22,916 nt of DNA from Gaiellasilicea sp039914895 (lineage in GTDB: Bacteria; Actinomycetota; Thermoleophilia; Gaiellales; Gaiellaceae): the NCBI GenBank assembly GCA_039914895.1, contig JBDSOJ010000264.1, positions 1 through 22,916 on the forward strand, read 5' to 3'. The notes under the pieces were generated by a model that ran no database searches, was not told where the DNA came from, and saw only the letters and a list, made by a program, of their open reading frames with translations. Below are positions 16,280 to 22,916 of the stretch, piece after piece (position 1 is the stretch's first letter; each line of letters begins with the position of its first letter). Both the position numbers and the translations under genes were made by a program.

Positions 16280-17254
16280 CTAGTACTCCGCCAGCTGTCT
16301 GAGTCCCTGCACGACGTCCTCGATCTGCGGGATGAACGCCTTCTCGAGCACCGGCGAGAACGGCACCGGGCAGTCGGGCGCGGCGATCCGCCGCACGGGC
16401 GCATCGAGGTCCTCGAACGCCTCCTCGGCGATCGTCGCGGCGATCTCGGCGCCGAAGCCGCCGGTGCGGTTGTCCTCGTGCAGCACGATCACCTTCGAGG
16501 TCTTGCGCACGCTCGCGAGCACCGCCTCCTTGTCCCACGGCATCACCGTGCGCAGGTCGATCACCTCGACCGAGACGCCGTCCGCGTCGAGCTGCTTCGC
16601 GGCCTCCTCCGCCGTGTAGACCATCGCGCCCCAGGTGATCACGGAGACATCGTCGCCCTCGACGTGCGTGCGTGCCTTCCCGATCGGGGTCACGTAGCGC
16701 TCGTCGGGCACCTCGGCCTTGATCCGCCGGTAGAGGTGCTTGTGCTCGAAGAAAAGGACGGGGTTCGGATCCTCGATCGCGGCGACCAGCAGTCCCTTCG
16801 CATCCTCCGGCGTTGCCGGGCAGACGCACTTGAGGCCGGGGATGTGCGCGAACGAGCTCTCCGGATTCTGCGAGTGGAACGGGCCGCCCGAGAACCCGCC
16901 GCCGGAAGGGAGCCGCACCACGATCGGGATCGGCGTGCCGGCGCGAAAGCGCTGCTTCGCGGCGACGGTGACGAGGTGATCCCAACCGCAGGAGATGAAG
17001 TCGGCGAACTGCATCTCGGCGACCGGGCGCATGCCCATGATCGACGCGCCCGTGGCGGCGCCGAGGATCGCCGTCTCGGCGAGCGGCGCGTCGAGTACGC
17101 GCCAGGGACCGAACTCCTCCTGGAAGCCGAGCGTCACCTTGAAGGCGCCACCGTAGACGCCGACGTCCTCGCCGATCACGAAGACGCGCTCGTCGCGGCG
17201 CATCTCCTGCCGGAGCCCGTCGCTGATCGCCTGGAGATACGTTTTCTCGGCCAT
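16280..17254 (-). CDS. 2-oxoacid dehydrogenase E1 beta subunit (324 aa)
   Basis: The pyrimidine-binding half of the thiamine-diphosphate E1 heterotetramer. Visible: VIGEDVGVYGGAFKVT with the conserved Glu that activates ThDP, DAPLAETAILGAATG, MQFADF, PFHSQNPESSFAHIPGLKCV (phosphorylation-loop and subunit-contact region), and the C-terminal transketolase domain with IDLRTVMPWD and LHEDNRTGGFGAE. DLRTVMPWD and SQNPESSFAHIPGL lean toward the branched-chain type, but the pyruvate type is not excluded. The length is typical. ATG 17254 shares its first base with the E1alpha stop (TAATG), giving tight translational coupling and equal subunit dosage. Confidence 0.93.
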   Translation of the reverse strand: MAEKTYLQAISDGLRQEMRRDERVFVIGEDVGVYGGAFKVTLGFQEEFGPWRVLDAPLAETAILGAATGASIMGMRPVAEMQFADFISCGWDHLVTVAAKQRFRAGTPIPIVVRLPSGGGFSGGPFHSQNPESSFAHIPGLKCVCPATPEDAKGLLVAAIEDPNPVLFFEHKHLYRRIKAEVPDERYVTPIGKARTHVEGDDVSVITWGAMVYTAEEAAKQLDADGVSVEVIDLRTVMPWDKEAVLASVRKTSKVIVLHEDNRTGGFGAEIAATIAEEAFEDLDAPVRRIAAPDCPVPFSPVLEKAFIPQIEDVVQGLRQLAEY

Positions 17255-18297
17255 TACTTGTGGTGGGGCGTGTCGAGATCTTCCGGGGTCGCGTAGACGC
17301 CCTCGAGCAGCGTCCCCGGATCGGGCAGCGGCGACTCCTCCGCCTGGGTGAGCGCGTCGTTCAGGAGCTTCTTGACGCGGCTCGAGATCTCCTCTTCTTC
17401 CTCGCCCGTCAGCTCGGCGTTCTCACGCAGCCAGGTGCGGAAGCGCTCGAGCGGATCGTTCTTCGCCCACTCCTCGAAGAGCTCCTTGGGGACGTAGAAG
17501 GCGTCGTCGTGGACGGCGTGCCCCTCCATCCGCAGCGTCTTCAGCTCGAGCAGGGTCGGGCCGCCACCGTTGCGTGCCTTCTCGATCGCCGCCTTGGCCT
17601 CGCGATAGACGGCGAGCACGTCGGTGCCGTCGACGACGACGCCCTCGAAGCCGTAGGCCGCGGCGCGGTCGGCCAGGTGCTCGATCGCATAGCCGAGGTG
17701 CGTCGGCGTCGAGTAGGCCCACTGGTTGTTGTCGCAGATGAACACGACCGGAAGCTGGCGGACGCCGGCGAAGTTCATCGCCTCGTGCGCGTCGCCTCGG
17801 GCCATCGCGCCCTCGCCGGACCAGCCGACCGCGACGCGCTTCTCCTCCCGGATCCGGAACGCGAGCGCGCAGCCGACGGCCACGGGCATCATCGCCGGCA
17901 GGTGGCTGACCATCGCGATCATCCCGAGGCGCGCGTCGGCCATGTGCACGTTGCCGTCACGGCCGCGCGTGGGGCCGCCCTCGCGGCCCATGTACTGCGC
18001 GAAGATCCGCCACGGCTCGACGCCGCGCGTGACGTGGACGCCCATGTCGCGGTGCAGCGGCGTGCCGACGTCTTCCAGGCCCATCGCGGTCGCGACGCCG
18101 ACAGCGGCGCCCTCGTTCCCGCGCCCGGTGTAGAACGACCCCGGGATCTTCCCCTGCTTGTAGAGGATGTGGCCGCGCTCCTCGATCCCGCGGGTGACGA
18201 GCAGGTTGCGGTAGACGCCGAGCAGATCCTCGCGATCGAGGCCCGCCTCCCGTACTTCACTCAGCGAGCCGACCGGCTGCGCCTCACGTACCGCCAT
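17254..18297 (-). CDS. 2-oxoacid dehydrogenase E1 alpha subunit (347 aa)
   Basis: ThDP-binding subunit that decarboxylates the 2-oxo acid. I start at ATG 18297 (MAVREAQPVG); ATG 18345 would add 16 atypical residues. Conserved pieces: KIPGSFYTGRGNEGAAVG (50-67), PLHRDMGVHVTRG, the GPTRGRDGNVHM loop, VSHLPAMMPVAVGCALA, and the ThDP motif. That motif reads GEG (161-163) rather than the common GDG, followed by DNNQWAYSTP with Asn190-Asn191; Glu can still bind the metal. It is the first gene of the minus-strand run; its promoter must lie in or beyond the short divergent gap 18298-18356, where I see no convincing -35/-10 pair. Branched-chain or pyruvate type unresolved. Confidence 0.92.
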   Translation of the reverse strand: MAVREAQPVGSLSEVREAGLDREDLLGVYRNLLVTRGIEERGHILYKQGKIPGSFYTGRGNEGAAVGVATAMGLEDVGTPLHRDMGVHVTRGVEPWRIFAQYMGREGGPTRGRDGNVHMADARLGMIAMVSHLPAMMPVAVGCALAFRIREEKRVAVGWSGEGAMARGDAHEAMNFAGVRQLPVVFICDNNQWAYSTPTHLGYAIEHLADRAAAYGFEGVVVDGTDVLAVYREAKAAIEKARNGGGPTLLELKTLRMEGHAVHDDAFYVPKELFEEWAKNDPLERFRTWLRENAELTGEEEEEISSRVKKLLNDALTQAEESPLPDPGTLLEGVYATPEDLDTPHHK

Positions 18298-18356
18298 GCG
18301 TCTACCCCCGCGGTTGAACGACGGCTGCACTTTATCGACGCACATAGGATGGAGCG

Positions 18357-18938
18357 GTGAGCACCGTCTTCGACGCCGACCGGTTCGAGATCGAGCAGCT
18401 GATCCGGCCGCTGGTCAACCTCTACCGGATCTCCGGTCAGGGGCTCCCGGTCGCGTTCGTGCGCCAGAAGCGGATGGCGATCAAGGAGGACATCCGTTTC
18501 TTCGCCCACGAGGACGAGACGGAGGAGCTCTTCCGGATCAAGGCGCGCTCGCTGATGGAGTTCGGCGGCCGCTACGACGTGACGACGCCCGCCGGCGAGA
18601 AGATCGGCGTCCTCGGCAAGGTGTTCGGCAAGTCGCTGCTCCGCTCGACCTGGTCGATCATGGACGCGAACGAGCAGGAGCTCGCGATCGCGAAAGAGCG
18701 CTCGCAGTTCTGGGCGATCGTGCGGCGGGTGATCGACGCGGTGCCCTACGGCGACTTCATTCCGATCGTCTTCCACTTCCGGATCGACCGCGGTGAGCAG
18801 CACCTCGGTGACCTGACGCGGGCGATCGGGATGCGCGACCGCTACACGCTCGACCTCTCCGGCGACCCCGAGCGCACGATCGACCGCCGGCTCGCGGTCG
18901 CGCTCGCGATCGCGCTCGACGCGCTGCAGTCCCGCTAG
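18357..18938 (+). CDS. LURP-one-related (tubby/scramblase-like) protein (193 aa)
   Basis: The sequence has the beta-barrel-plus-helix pattern of LURP-one/tubby-like C-terminal folds: RQKRMAIKEDIRFFAHEDE, FRIKARSLMEFGGRYDVTTP, GEKIGVLGKVFGKSLLRSTW, then a C-terminal hydrophobic helix DRRLAVALAIALDAL. Members bind membranes or phospholipids in other systems; the bacterial role is unknown. GTG 18357 follows GGAG four to five bases upstream. The gene diverges from E1alpha across 59 bases, and its TAG overlaps the next gene's GTG by one base, so it is coupled to a zinc-ribbon protein. Confidence 0.75.
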   Translation: MSTVFDADRFEIEQLIRPLVNLYRISGQGLPVAFVRQKRMAIKEDIRFFAHEDETEELFRIKARSLMEFGGRYDVTTPAGEKIGVLGKVFGKSLLRSTWSIMDANEQELAIAKERSQFWAIVRRVIDAVPYGDFIPIVFHFRIDRGEQHLGDLTRAIGMRDRYTLDLSGDPERTIDRRLAVALAIALDALQSR

Positions 18939-19222
18939 TGAAGGAGCGCCCGAAGCGTAACTGGATCCAGGAGGAACGGCGGAAGACGCTCGGCGACTAC
19001 ACGTGCTTCTGCCTCGCCTGCGGCTCCGTCTGGCGCTACTTCCTCGAGGGTGAGGCCGAGCTGCCGATCGCATGCCCGCACTGCGGCGGCGAGACCCGGC
19101 ATCGCTGCCCCGAGTGCTCGGCACCGTTCCCGTCTGCGTTCGCGGTCGAGTGTGAGGAGTGCGGCGCCGCCGTTCGCCCATCCGAGGTGCTCGGCGTCCG
19201 GATTCGCAAGCCCGGGCGCTAA
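18938..19222 (+). CDS. Small zinc-ribbon protein (94 aa)
   Basis: Nine cysteines include four CxxC pairs (C25-C28, C46-C49, C57-C60, C72-C75), enough for two structural zinc sites of rubredoxin-knuckle or zinc-ribbon type. The N terminus is basic (MKERPKRNWIQEERRK). GTG 18938 overlaps the upstream TAG (TAGTG), tying it to the LURP-one-like gene. Zinc ribbons of this size often bind nucleic acid or act as complex adaptors, but nothing here fixes the role. Confidence 0.75.
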   Translation: MKERPKRNWIQEERRKTLGDYTCFCLACGSVWRYFLEGEAELPIACPHCGGETRHRCPECSAPFPSAFAVECEECGAAVRPSEVLGVRIRKPGR

Positions 19223-19252
19223 CCAGTCTCTCTGCACGAAGACTCCCGAAGG

Positions 19253-19267
19253 GGCCGCTGCGCGGCC
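19253..19267. terminator. Short hairpin between convergent genes, possible terminator
   Basis: GGCCGC-TGC-GCGGCC lies between the zinc-ribbon stop and the end of the minus-strand pseudogene. Six GC pairs, triloop, no T run. The position suits a bidirectional terminator; evidence is weak. Confidence 0.3.
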
Positions 19268-19276
19268 TACACGCGG

Positions 19277-19980
19277 CTAACGGCGCGGCAGTTTGAGCAG
19301 CAGCAGCACCTCGACGGGCTCCTCGCGATCTTTTACGTGCACGGTGTCGAGCGGTTCCGTCTCGGCGCCCTGAGGCTCCTGGCCGTCTCGGCGCTGATCG
19401 CGACGCCGCCTGGCGGCGCCAGCCCCTCGATCCGGGAGCCGACGTTGACGGTGTCGCCGATCGCGCTGTAGGTGCGGCCGCTGCCGGTGCCGAGCACGCC
19501 GACCGACGCCTTTGCCGGTGTTGAGGCCGGCCCGGAAGCGCGGCCACTCGGGATGCTCGGCCGCGAACACTCCGGTCTCCTCCTGCAGCGCGAGTGCCGC
19601 ACGCGCCGCGCGCTCGGCCGTGTCGGCCGGATCACGTAGAGGTCGATCCAGCCGCGTGCCATGCCGCGCAGGACGAGCTCGCTGACACCGCGGCGGCTCC
19701 AGCCCAGCCACGGGATCAGGACGCCGCGCCGCGCCGTCGGAAAGCGGCCACGCATCCGGGCGAGCAGCTCCGCCCCCTCCTTGCCGGCCGCGAGCGCCAG
19801 GGCGACGTCGTCGCCGTCGGCTGCGGCCGCGTCGAGAACCTCAGCCAGCTCCGCGGTCGCGCAGATCCGGACGGTGTAGTCGGCCCCGTAGCGCCGCTGC
19901 AGCTCCTCCTCGATCAGGCCGCGCTCGGCCGGGTCGTCGTCGGCCACCACGAGCAGCGGCGTGCGGGCGGAGGAGGTCAC
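19277..19980 (-). pseudogene. Chimeric pseudogene: receiver-like domain joined to the tail of an adenylate/guanylate cyclase
   Basis: From ATG 19980 the frame encodes a receiver-like domain (LLVVADDDPAERGLIEEELQ to GWIDLYVIRP), the kind found fused N-terminally to thioredoxin-reductase-like flavoproteins; the phospho-acceptor Asp position appears lost (ALAAGKE). At about 19620-19635 it changes abruptly, in another frame, to the middle of a class III nucleotide cyclase (ADTAERAARAALALQEE, FRAGLNTGK). The frame changes again near 19505 (VGVLGTGSGRTYSAIGDTVN) and near 19370 (AETEPLDTVHVKDREEPVEV). The oxidoreductase body and the metal-binding first half of the cyclase are missing. I infer a deletion that fused two neighbouring genes, then decay. 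Confidence 0.7.
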
Positions 19981-20012
19981 GGGCGCTCCTGCCCCATCCT
20001 ACGGCGGCGCTC

Positions 20013-20387
20013 CTAGAACATGCTGCCGATGATCTGAGAGAAGCGGATCACCGTCACTGTCTCGTCCTCCGCGACCGGGCGGTTGTAGAGCTGGCCGAGG
20101 AAACGCACCATCTCGTCCGGCCGGCGAATCTCCGGGTTGTCGTGCTCGATCTCGCGCGGCGAGAGCTCGCCGATCGACTTCACCTCGACCTTGTCGATCA
20201 CGGCGTCGAAGATCTTCTCGCGCTGCCCGTAGCGGACGCCCACGAGCACCGTCACGATCATGCCCTTCTTGTACTTCGCCGATTTGTCGCCGAGCCGGAT
20301 CGTCGCCGTCTTGCGGTGCGTGCGCAGCTGGTCGGCGACCAGTGGCGAATAGAAGTTGAGAGCAAACATGGCCGGCGCGACGATCAT
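20013..20387 (-). CDS. ASCH-domain (PUA-like) protein (124 aa)
   Basis: The product matches the ASCH fold: NFYSPLVADQLRTHRKTATIRLGD (10-33, the conserved KTATIRLGD element), a Lys-rich loop, IVTVLVGVRYGQREKIFDAV, KSIGELSPREIEHDNPE, and a closing strand TVTVIRF. ASCH proteins are thought to bind RNA or modified nucleosides; some act as nucleases or amidohydrolases. ATG 20387 overlaps the Nudix stop as ATGA, although the conserved part begins at the ATG of residue 7 (20369). The pairing with a Nudix hydrolase suggests a nucleotide-handling or RNA-related role; this is inference. Confidence 0.82.
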   Translation of the reverse strand: MIVAPAMFALNFYSPLVADQLRTHRKTATIRLGDKSAKYKKGMIVTVLVGVRYGQREKIFDAVIDKVEVKSIGELSPREIEHDNPEIRRPDEMVRFLGQLYNRPVAEDETVTVIRFSQIIGSMF

Positions 20388-20809
20388 AGAGCGGCGGCTG
20401 CCTTCTTAGCGATCTCCCGCTCGCCGCCGTAGGCAAGCAGGCGTGGTGCCTCGTCGAGCGGAAGCCAGCGCGCCTCGGCAACCTCGAGCTCCATTCCGGG
20501 CGGCAGCTCCCCGATCCGACCCTGGGTGTAGCGGAGCAGGAAGAAGCTGACGACCTTGAAGACGCGCTCGCCGCGACGGGTGTAGACGTAGCGGACGTCG
20601 CCGAGCTTGCCCTCGAGCCGGCCGATGAGTCCCGTCTCCTCCGCGACCTCGCGCACAGCGGTCTCGGCGCCGGTCTCGCCGGGGTCGATCAGCCCCTTCG
20701 GCAGGGCCCAGATCCCCTCCGGCTTGCCGCTCGGCCGGATCGCCGCGAGCCACCAGCGACCGCGCAGCCGACGCACGAGCACGCCGCCGGCGGAGAACTC
20801 GCGCCTCAT
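20384..20809 (-). CDS. Nudix hydrolase (141 aa)
   Basis: The full Nudix box is visible: G39-x5-E45-x7-R53-E54-V-A-E57-E58-T-G60-L, matching the consensus GX5EX7REUXEEXGU. Upstream GGVLVRR and WALPKGLIDPGE are typical, and the length suits a single-domain NUDIX enzyme. These Mg-dependent pyrophosphohydrolases act on nucleoside diphosphates linked to other moieties; the preceding FSAGGVLV and later RYTQGRIGE resemble diadenosine-polyphosphate or housecleaning types, but the substrate is not determined. It is the first gene of a pair with the ASCH protein and diverges from groES. Confidence 0.88.
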   Translation of the reverse strand: MRREFSAGGVLVRRLRGRWWLAAIRPSGKPEGIWALPKGLIDPGETGAETAVREVAEETGLIGRLEGKLGDVRYVYTRRGERVFKVVSFFLLRYTQGRIGELPPGMELEVAEARWLPLDEAPRLLAYGGEREIAKKAAAAL

Positions 20810-20875
20810 CGGCAGTTTGTGACAGGTTCGAGGGTGCCGGAGCCGGGCTCCGCTCGCACGCGGCTCCAGAGCGTG

Positions 20876-20881
20876 TAAGAT
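20876..20881 (+). promoter_or_regulatory. Likely -10 element of the groES-groEL promoter
   Basis: TAAGAT lies just before the CIRCE element, so transcription would begin within or at the edge of CIRCE, as in other HrcA-controlled operons. The -35 is not clear. Confidence 0.5.
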
Positions 20882-20885
20882 GCCG

Positions 20886-20912
20886 TCGGCACTTTCACAG
20901 GTAGAGTGCCAA
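20886..20912 (+). promoter_or_regulatory. CIRCE element (HrcA operator) upstream of groES
   Basis: Left arm TCGGCACTT, nine-base spacer, right arm GAGTGCCAA. Against the consensus TTAGCACTC-N9-GAGTGCTAA the spacing is exact, and the arms pair in seven of nine positions. Located 36 bases before the groES ATG. This predicts repression by HrcA, with heat or misfolded-protein induction; hrcA itself is not in the window. Confidence 0.88.
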
Positions 20913-20948
20913 TCACTGTCACAAAGTCAAGGAACGAGGAGGCATCAC

Positions 20949-21254
20949 ATGAATTTGCAGCCTCTTGGTGACCGGCTGATCGTGGAGGTTCTCGAAGAAG
21001 AGGAGATCACGGTCAGCGGCATCGTGCTGCCCGACACCGCGAAGGAAAAGCCGCAGCGCGGCCGTATCCTCGCAGTCGGTCCCGGCTCGCGCGACGAGGA
21101 CGGGGAGTACATCAAGATGGACATCGAGGAGGGTGACGAGGTCATCTTCTCCAAGTACGGCGGGACCGAGATCAAGCTCGGCTCGGACGACGTGCTGATT
21201 CTGCGCGAGTCGGACGTCCTCGCGAAGGTCGTCGGCGACCGCGCCGCGGTCTAA
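20949..21254 (+). CDS. groES: Co-chaperonin GroES (101 aa)
   Basis: Forms the seven-membered lid of the GroEL folding chamber. The sequence has LQPLGDRLIVEVLE (3-16), the mobile loop that contacts GroEL (about 17-33, ITVSGIVLPDTA), KPQRGRILAVGPG, and the closing GDEVIFSKYGGTEIK and ESDVLAKV strands. ATG 20949 follows GAGGAGG with a six-base spacer; the longer frame from 20880 runs through CIRCE and is not translated. groEL follows 34 bases downstream with its own ribosome site. Confidence 0.97.
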   Translation: MNLQPLGDRLIVEVLEEEEITVSGIVLPDTAKEKPQRGRILAVGPGSRDEDGEYIKMDIEEGDEVIFSKYGGTEIKLGSDDVLILRESDVLAKVVGDRAAV

Positions 21255-21288
21255 ACAAGCAGAGCCTAGGGATTAGGGAGGAACGCAA

Positions 21289-22916
21289 ATGGCTCACAAA
21301 GAGATCAAGTTCAACGAGGACGCACGGCGCGCGCTCGAGCGCGGCGTGAACATCCTCGCCGACACGGTCAAGGTGACGCTCGGCCCGAAGGGCCGGTACG
21401 TCGTGCTGGACAAGAAGTACGGCGCGCCGACGATCACGAACGACGGTGTCACGATCGCCCGCGAGATCGAGGTCGAGGACCCGTTCGAGAACCAGGGTGC
21501 ACAGCTGATTCGCGAGGTCGCCACGGCGACCAACGACGTCGCCGGTGACGGCACGACGACCGCGACCGTGCTCGCCCAGGCGATCGTCCGCGAGGGCCTG
21601 AAGAACGTGGCCGCCGGCGCGAACCCGATGGGGATCAAGCGCGGCATCGAGGCGGCCGTCGAGGCCGTCGTCGCGGACCTGAAGAAGCAGTCCAAGCAGG
21701 TCTCGGGCAAGGAAGACATCGCCCGGGTCGCGACGATCTCGGCGCGCGAGCGCGAGATCGGCGACGTGATCGCGGATGCGATCGAGAAGGTCGGCAAGGA
21801 CGGCGTTGTGAACGTCGAGGAGGGCCAGACGTTCGGGCTCGAGCTCGAGTTCACCGAGGGGATGCAGTTCGACAAGGGCTACCTCTCGCCGTACATGATC
21901 ACCGACGCCGAGCGCATGGAGGCCGTGCTCGACGATCCGTACATCCTGGTCGCGAACCAGAAGATCGGGTCGGTTAAGGACCTCCTGCCCGTGCTCGAGC
22001 AGGTGATCCAGGCCGGTCGCCCGCTGCTGATCGTGGCAGAGGACGTCGAGGGCGAGGCGCTCGCGACGATCGTCGTCAACAAGCTCCGCGGCACCTTCAC
22101 GGCCGTCGCGGTCAAGGCTCCTGGCTTCGGCGACCGCCGCAAGCGCATGCTCGAGGACATTGCGATCCTCAGCGGCGCCGAGGTGATCACCGAGGAGATG
22201 GGCCTCAAGCTCGAGAACACGAAGATCGCGCAGCTCGGCCGCGGCCGCCGGATCGTCGTCACGAAGGACACGACGACGATCATCGACGGTGCCGGTAACG
22301 CCGAGGCGATCAAGTCCCGGATCAAGCAGCTCAAGTCCGAGATCGAGAACACCGATTCCGACTTCGACCGCGAGAAGCTCCAGGAGCGGCTCGCGAAGCT
22401 GGCCGGCGGCGTCGCCGTCGTCAAGGTCGGCGCTGCCACCGAGACGGAGATGAAGGAGAAGAAGCACCGCGTCGAGGACGCGCTCCAGGCCACCCGCGCC
22501 GCCCTCGAGGAGGGCATCGTGCCGGGCGGCGGGGTCGCGCTCCTGCAGGCGGTCGGCTCGATCAAGCTCGACACGTTCGAGGGCGACGAGAAGACGGGTG
22601 CGCAGATCATCGCTCGCTCCCTCGAGGAGCCGCTGCGTCAGCTCGCCTACAACGCCGGGCTCGAGGGCTCGGTCGTCGTCAACCAGGTTCGCTCGGCCAC
22701 CAAGGGCCAGGGCCTGAACGTCGACACGGGCGAGGTCGAGGACCTGGTCAAGGCCGGGATCATCGATCCGACGATGGTGACGCGCTCGGCGCTGCAGAAC
22801 GCCGCGTCGATCGCGAAGAACATCCTCACGACCGAGGCGATCGTCGCCGAGGCGCCCGAGAAGGCCGGCGCCGGTGCCGGCATGCCCGACATGGGCGGCA
22901 TGGGCGGGATGATGTA
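21289..22916 (+). CDS. groEL: Chaperonin GroEL, truncated at the window end
   Basis: ATP-driven folding chaperonin. ATG 21289 follows GGGAGG. The 542 codons present run from MAHKEIKFNEDARRALERG through DTVKVTLGPKGR, NDGVTIA (Asp52), AGDGTTTATVLA (Asp87), the apical domain, and AALEEGIVPGGG to the C-terminal MGGMGGMM tail. The last two bases of the window are TA, so the stop codon (TAA or TAG), or one more Tyr, falls just outside; the gene is essentially complete. The GGM tail marks the canonical cytosolic folding type rather than the His-rich variant known in some actinobacteria. Co-transcribed with groES under CIRCE control. Confidence 0.97.
   Translation, partial: MAHKEIKFNEDARRALERGVNILADTVKVTLGPKGRYVVLDKKYGAPTITNDGVTIAREIEVEDPFENQGAQLIREVATATNDVAGDGTTTATVLAQAIVREGLKNVAAGANPMGIKRGIEAAVEAVVADLKKQSKQVSGKEDIARVATISAREREIGDVIADAIEKVGKDGVVNVEEGQTFGLELEFTEGMQFDKGYLSPYMITDAERMEAVLDDPYILVANQKIGSVKDLLPVLEQVIQAGRPLLIVAEDVEGEALATIVVNKLRGTFTAVAVKAPGFGDRRKRMLEDIAILSGAEVITEEMGLKLENTKIAQLGRGRRIVVTKDTTTIIDGAGNAEAIKSRIKQLKSEIENTDSDFDREKLQERLAKLAGGVAVVKVGAATETEMKEKKHRVEDALQATRAALEEGIVPGGGVALLQAVGSIKLDTFEGDEKTGAQIIARSLEEPLRQLAYNAGLEGSVVVNQVRSATKGQGLNVDTGEVEDLVKAGIIDPTMVTRSALQNAASIAKNILTTEAIVAEAPEKAGAGAGMPDMGGMGGMM

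Noticed and set aside
14656..17296. Long plus-strand open frames (501 and 655 aa) opposite E2 and E1beta
   Set aside because: Low-complexity shadows of well-supported minus-strand genes.
21172..22467. 431-aa minus-strand open frame over groES/groEL
   Set aside because: Asp/Leu/Arg-rich antisense shadow of the chaperonin gene.

Overview
The window reads as chromosomal DNA of a high-GC actinobacterium. A member of class Thermoleophilia or a relative is my best guess. The pointers are strong G/C bias at third codon positions, frequent GTG starts, four-base stop/start overlaps, a CIRCE-controlled groES-groEL unit with a GGM-tailed GroEL, and an N-terminal fragment of a secreted protein (GDVGYEG type) that I associate with such soil actinobacteria. 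The lineage is inferred, not proven. No transposase, integrase, phage gene or CRISPR array is visible.

Layout. (1) Bases 1-7400 are accessory: a very large secreted multidomain protein (DNRLRE, FN3 x2, beta-helix, FN3 x2, Ig-like, metallophosphatase); just upstream of it a tiny LuxR-type DNA-binding protein coupled to a 54-aa protein; a tandem pair of HPr-kinase-like P-loop proteins; the remnant of a secreted-protein gene; and an XRE regulator. (2) 7389-8700 holds a frameshifted membrane-anchored gene, an empty stretch, and tRNA-Phe(GAA). (3) 8704-12169 holds a PEP-mutase/isocitrate-lyase-family enzyme coupled to class II fumarase, a small secreted protein, and a broken trypsin-like protease. 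(4) 12173-18297, all on the minus strand, looks like one eight-gene transcription unit: 2-oxoacid dehydrogenase E1alpha, E1beta, E2, a DUF2007-like small protein, lipB, a VapBC-type toxin-antitoxin pair and lipA. (5) 18357-22916 holds a LURP-one-like protein with a coupled zinc-ribbon protein, a chimeric receiver/cyclase pseudogene, a Nudix-ASCH pair, and the CIRCE-groES-groEL unit, cut by the window end at or just before the groEL stop codon.

How the genes work together. The central block pairs a lipoate-dependent dehydrogenase with both enzymes that make its cofactor: LipB transfers octanoate to the lipoyl domain and LipA inserts sulfur. E3 (dihydrolipoamide dehydrogenase) is not in the window. 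The toxin-antitoxin pair sits between lipB and lipA with a perfect palindrome in front of the antitoxin, so lipA may come under antitoxin-linked control. Fumarase and its coupled partner suggest C4-acid or carboxylate metabolism.

Four loci carry disabling lesions (about 6875-7056, 7389-8130, 11340-12169, 19277-19980). The core metabolic genes are clean, which argues for real decay of accessory genes rather than uniformly poor sequence, although read errors cannot be excluded from sequence alone.
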